Source: Demequina oxidasica (lineage in GTDB: Bacteria; Actinomycetota; Actinomycetes; Actinomycetales; Demequinaceae). From it: DNA of 64,000 nt. Both the position numbers and the translations under genes were made by a program. Positions 61,208 to 64,000 of this stretch are shown here, one piece after another. The notes beneath the pieces are model-generated. The model had not been told where the DNA came from, made no database searches, and saw only the letters and a list, made by a program, of their open reading frames with translations. The stretch spans positions 647,312 to 711,311 of the forward strand of contig NZ_BBRE01000001.1 of the NCBI RefSeq assembly GCF_000975115.1, written 5' to 3'. Position 1 is the first letter of the stretch, and every line of letters starts with the position of its first letter.

Positions 61208-62239
61208 ATGGTGCAGTTTGTCGACGTCCGCCACATGCGCGACTGGATCGCCGCCGAAGGCGTGGAGGCCCGCATCGCGGGAATCGCACGTTACATCGAG
61301 CAGGACTTCCTCCGCTGGGCAAGCTTCGACAAATCCGCACGCGTGGCCGCCCACTCTCCGGTGGGCGTGATCGAACTGATGCCCACCTCGGACGGCGAAC
61401 TGTACGGCTTCAAGTACGTCAACGGACACCCCCTCAACCCATCACGCGGATACCAGACTGTCACCGCGTTCGGAGTGCTCTCTGAGGTCGATACCGGATA
61501 CCCCGTGCTCCTGTCGGAGATGACTCTGCTGACAGCATTGCGTACCGCCGCCACCTCCGTCGTGGCTGCGCGCGCCCTCGCCCGCCCCGACTCCTCCGTC
61601 ATGGCGATCATCGGCGCAGGCTCGCAGTCGGAGTTCCAGGCGCTGGGCTTCAAGGCCGTGATGGGCATCACGCAGCTACGAATCTGGGACACCGATCCCG
61701 CGGCCATGGACAAGTGCGTGGCAAACCTGGGTTCGCTCGGGTTCGACATTGTGCGCGCCACTTCTGCGGCCGATGCCGTGGCTGGCTCGGACATCGTCAC
61801 CACCTGCACGGCCGACAAGGCCTACGCGACCATCCTCACCGACGACATGATTCAGCCAGGCATGCATCTCAACGCCATCGGTGGTGACTGCCCCGGCAAG
61901 ACGGAACTCGACGCGGAGATCCTGCGCCGCGCGAGCATCTTTGTCGAGTACCCGCCGCAGACTCGCATCGAAGGTGAGATTCAGCAGCTAGCCGCCGACC
62001 ACCCCGTGACGGAACTGTGGACGGTGCTAGCCGGCCACGGCATCGGCCGCGCGAGCGAGTCCGACATCACGGTATTCGACTCGGTGGGCTTCGCGATCGA
62101 GGACTTCTCGGCACTGCGGTACGTGCGCGACACCACGGCGGGGACCGACTTTGCCGAGGAGATCGACCTGGTCGCGGACCCGGCGGATCCCAAGGACCTG
62201 TTCTCGCAGGTGGTGCCGCAGGGGGCCCATCGCGGCTGA
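61208..62239 (+). CDS. ornithine cyclodeaminase family protein
   Basis: This 343-residue NAD-dependent enzyme of the OCD/mu-crystallin family converts L-ornithine to L-proline and ammonia. The substrate region includes GYQTVTAFGVLSEVDTGYPV with ALRTAATSVVAARALA nearby. The nucleotide-binding loop is VMAIIGAGSQSEFQALGF and a conserved Asp follows in HLNAIGGDCPGKTELD. AAGGAG precedes the ATG by six bases. The partner gene upstream makes ornithine from arginine (inferred), so together they form an arginine-to-proline route, split into two genes where cyanobacterial AgrE is one fused protein. Confidence 0.92.
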   Translation: MVQFVDVRHMRDWIAAEGVEARIAGIARYIEQDFLRWASFDKSARVAAHSPVGVIELMPTSDGELYGFKYVNGHPLNPSRGYQTVTAFGVLSEVDTGYPVLLSEMTLLTALRTAATSVVAARALARPDSSVMAIIGAGSQSEFQALGFKAVMGITQLRIWDTDPAAMDKCVANLGSLGFDIVRATSAADAVAGSDIVTTCTADKAYATILTDDMIQPGMHLNAIGGDCPGKTELDAEILRRASIFVEYPPQTRIEGEIQQLAADHPVTELWTVLAGHGIGRASESDITVFDSVGFAIEDFSALRYVRDTTAGTDFAEEIDLVADPADPKDLFSQVVPQGAHRG

Positions 62240-62289
62240 TCTAGTCGTGTCCCGCTCGCTAACCGCGCACGACTGGCAGGATGACAGTC

Positions 62290-63615
62290 ATGACGAAGAA
62301 GCCACGCTCCAGTCCACAATATCCGCGAAGCCCCGGGCAGGGCGTATCAGCCATGCCGGAGGCTGTGCTCGAGGAGGTCGAGGCAGAGGCTGAGGCGCGG
62401 GCTCACCGTTCGGATCAGCGGGACCCCGGAATGGACCGCTTTGTGTGGTCAATCCTCTGGAAGGTCGTCGCCACCGCTGCGTTGGTCACCGTCGGATGCT
62501 TCGTGATCTACCAAACGCGCCACCTGCTGGGGCTCGTTGTAGTCTCCACGTTCTTTGCCCTCGCCATGATTCCCGGCATCAATGCACTGGTGCGACGCTG
62601 GCACATGAGTCGCGGCGCCGCAGTCGGCATCATCTATCTGATCGCGGTGATGGTCGTGGGACTGATCGTGGGACTCCTCATCCCCGCAGTCGTCAAATTT
62701 GCGGCAGCGGTGGGCGCGAACGTCGGCGCCTGGGTGACGAATTTCAACGACTGGACGGCAAACACCTTCGGGTCTCCAATGTTCGACAGCACCGAAGCCG
62801 GCTCTGACGCAGTCACGACCGCGATGCACGCGGTGGGTCAGTGGGGCGACAACGTGCTCGGCTTCATTAGCTCAGGCCTGGGACTGGTGTTCGACCTCTT
62901 CACGATCGCGGCATTCACCTTCTACATCGCGGCCGGCTTCCCCAAGATTGTGCGGGCCTTCATGCGCCGCATGCCCCCAGAGCGCCAGCGCGTCTTCTGG
63001 TGGATCGCAGATCAGTCCATCGAGCAGACTGGCGGCTACTTCTATTCGCGCATGCTGCTGATGGCGGTCAACGGCAGCCTCGGGTTTGTAGTGTTGATGG
63101 TCCTGGGGCTACCGCTGGTCTACTCGTTGCCCATGGCCCTCTTTATGGGATTTGTGTCCGAGTTCATCCCGTTCATCGGTACGTACATTGGGGCGGCGCT
63201 GCCCATCCTGATCCTGCTCGCCGTACAGGGCCCCGGCGCAGCACTCATCATGACCGTCTACATCATCGCCTACCAGCAGGCGGAGAACTACTGGCTCAGC
63301 CCCAAGTTCTCCTCCCAGACCATGGAACTCAACGGCGCCATCGCGTTTGGTGGAGCCATGGCCGGTGGCGCGATCGCGGGCGCGATGGGTGCGTTCATGG
63401 CGCTGCCCATCGCGGCGCTCATTACCGCCATCATTAAGAACACCGGCAAGACGTACGAGGTCGTGGAGACCGAGGACGACGAACCTCACCTGACCGACGG
63501 CGGACCGTTAGTCGAGGAGGATGACGACGAAGGTGACGACGAGTCTTCGACGTTGGCCCACGAGTCGGCCGCTGTAGAAAACAAACTGCACCTTAAGAAG
63601 AAGCCTAAGAAGTAG
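62290..63615 (+). CDS. AI-2E family transporter
   Basis: This is a 441-residue membrane protein of the AI-2E (UPF0118) family with about eight membrane segments. Members transport diverse small molecules including AI-2 and sodium/protons. Characteristic parts are VVVSTFFALAMIPGINALVRRW, the region RMPPERQRVFWWIADQ and the terminal FVSEFIPFIGTYIGAALPILI. The C-terminus is acidic then basic (EEDDDEGDDESS, ending LKKKPKK). I used the ATG at 62290 because AGGA lies at proper distance; the ATG three codons upstream has the AGG too close. It is convergent with the FKBP gene, with a strong terminator between. Confidence 0.88.
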   Translation: MTKKPRSSPQYPRSPGQGVSAMPEAVLEEVEAEAEARAHRSDQRDPGMDRFVWSILWKVVATAALVTVGCFVIYQTRHLLGLVVVSTFFALAMIPGINALVRRWHMSRGAAVGIIYLIAVMVVGLIVGLLIPAVVKFAAAVGANVGAWVTNFNDWTANTFGSPMFDSTEAGSDAVTTAMHAVGQWGDNVLGFISSGLGLVFDLFTIAAFTFYIAAGFPKIVRAFMRRMPPERQRVFWWIADQSIEQTGGYFYSRMLLMAVNGSLGFVVLMVLGLPLVYSLPMALFMGFVSEFIPFIGTYIGAALPILILLAVQGPGAALIMTVYIIAYQQAENYWLSPKFSSQTMELNGAIAFGGAMAGGAIAGAMGAFMALPIAALITAIIKNTGKTYEVVETEDDEPHLTDGGPLVEEDDDEGDDESSTLAHESAAVENKLHLKKKPKK

Positions 63616-63623
63616 CCCCCACA

Positions 63624-63674
63624 GCAAAGGGCCGTGGTGGTGCTGAGTTGATCAGCACCACCACGGCCCTTTGC
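63624..63674. terminator. strong bidirectional terminator between AI-2E and FKBP genes
   Basis: The arms 63624-63646 and 63652-63674 are perfect complements over 23 bp with a five-base loop. The outer part has A/T-rich ends (GCAAAGGG / CCCTTTGC), so it works in both directions for the convergent genes. Confidence 0.85.
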
Positions 63675-63699
63675 GTTGCGCTTGTCAGCGCCTGAGCAT

Positions 63700-64000
63700 C
63701 TACGAGACGGACTCGATATCCACCACGAACACGAGCGTTGCACCGCCGGGGATCGAGTCGCCGCTGCCCTGCTCGCCGTAGCCCAGCTCCGACGGAATGA
63801 CCAGCAGCATCTTGCTGCCCACCTTTTGTCCAGTGAGGCCGAGCTGCCAACCCTGCACCACATTGGTGAGGGGGAAGGATGCGGCCTCGCCGCGGTCCCA
63901 GGACGAGTCGAACTTGTCGCCGTCCCACACCCATCCGGTGTAGTTCGCGGTCACTGTCTGGTCAGCGCCCACCTCGGCGCCGTCGCCCTCGACGAGGACC
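63700..64000 (-). CDS. FKBP-type peptidyl-prolyl cis-trans isomerase (5' end cut by window)
   Basis: The last 100 or so residues of an FKBP-type isomerase are visible. The fold is seen in VTANYTGWVWDGDKFDSSWD, FPLTNVVQGWQLGLTGQKVG and LLVIPSELGYGEQGSGDSIPGG, ending with LVFVVDIESVS. Active-site aromatic and Asp residues (Tyr of NYTG, Asp/Ser of FDSSWD, Trp of GWQLGL, Tyr of LGYG) are retained. In Actinobacteria such proteins often have an N-terminal lipoprotein signal and two FKBP domains; the missing N-terminal part would show this. Preceding residues VLVEGDGAEVGADQ suggest a linker or the end of an earlier domain. Confidence 0.88.
   Translation of the reverse strand, partial: VLVEGDGAEVGADQTVTANYTGWVWDGDKFDSSWDRGEAASFPLTNVVQGWQLGLTGQKVGSKMLLVIPSELGYGEQGSGDSIPGGATLVFVVDIESVS

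Overview
The window is high-GC DNA (roughly 60-65 % by eye) from an actinobacterium, most likely a member of the Micrococcales; a Demequina- or Cellulomonas-like organism is a guess. The evidence is the ppx-DUF501-ftsB-eno-mazG neighbourhood, a GT39 protein mannosyltransferase beside rsmI, a G5-domain cell-wall enzyme beside rsmA, TANNNT -10 boxes placed directly before start codons, and frequent GTG starts.

The backbone is a conserved Gram-positive housekeeping order on the minus strand. Reading downward from high coordinates it is rsmI, metG, tatD, G5 protein, rsmA, ispE, glmU, prs, rplY, pth, mfd, lipoprotein, mazG, eno, ftsB, DUF501, ppx. This order is essentially co-linear with the Bacillus subtilis rsmI(yabC)-metS-yabD-yabE-ksgA-ispE-gcaD-prs-ctc-spoVC-mfd-mazG-divIC region. 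Accessory blocks interrupt it.

Island 1 (about 7.5-20.7 kb) is a twelve-gene, tightly overlapped operon for oxidative 6-deoxyhexose (L-fucose type) catabolism. It has a lipoprotein, two permeases and an ATPase for uptake, a mutarotase, an aldose dehydrogenase, a lactonase, L-fuconate dehydratase, an SDR, a diketo-acid hydrolase and an FMN lactate dehydrogenase. It also carries a second enolase-superfamily enzyme of unknown substrate and a divergent GntR regulator.

Island 2 (24.4-31.2 kb) couples a divergent S-adenosylhomocysteine-hydrolase-like protein to a nucleoside-deaminase-like amidohydrolase, a DUF985 cupin and a polar-amino-acid-type ABC transporter. This is the best candidate for an undescribed pathway in the window. 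Smaller insertions hold a DUF1206 membrane protein, a PAP2 phosphatase and lipoproteins (32.8-35.1 kb), and mscL with a MITE-like inverted repeat (38.8-39.4 kb).

Island 3 (45-56.1 kb) is an L-arabinose locus: araBDA, two LacI regulators with the same recognition helix, and a YtfQRT/YjfF-type ABC transporter. Both of its promoters overlap GTTAAC-type operator-like palindromes. The right edge carries a VanY peptidase, rsmI, a mannosyltransferase, an Lrp-regulated arginine-to-proline pair (guanidine-modifying enzyme plus ornithine cyclodeaminase), an AI-2E transporter and a partial FKBP isomerase. The left edge carries an acetyl xylan esterase, a BI-1 protein, a META lipoprotein and a tRNA with anticodon UAA. 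A second tRNA (Gln, UUG) lies upstream of glmU. I saw no rRNA, CRISPR, transposase, integrase or phage gene.
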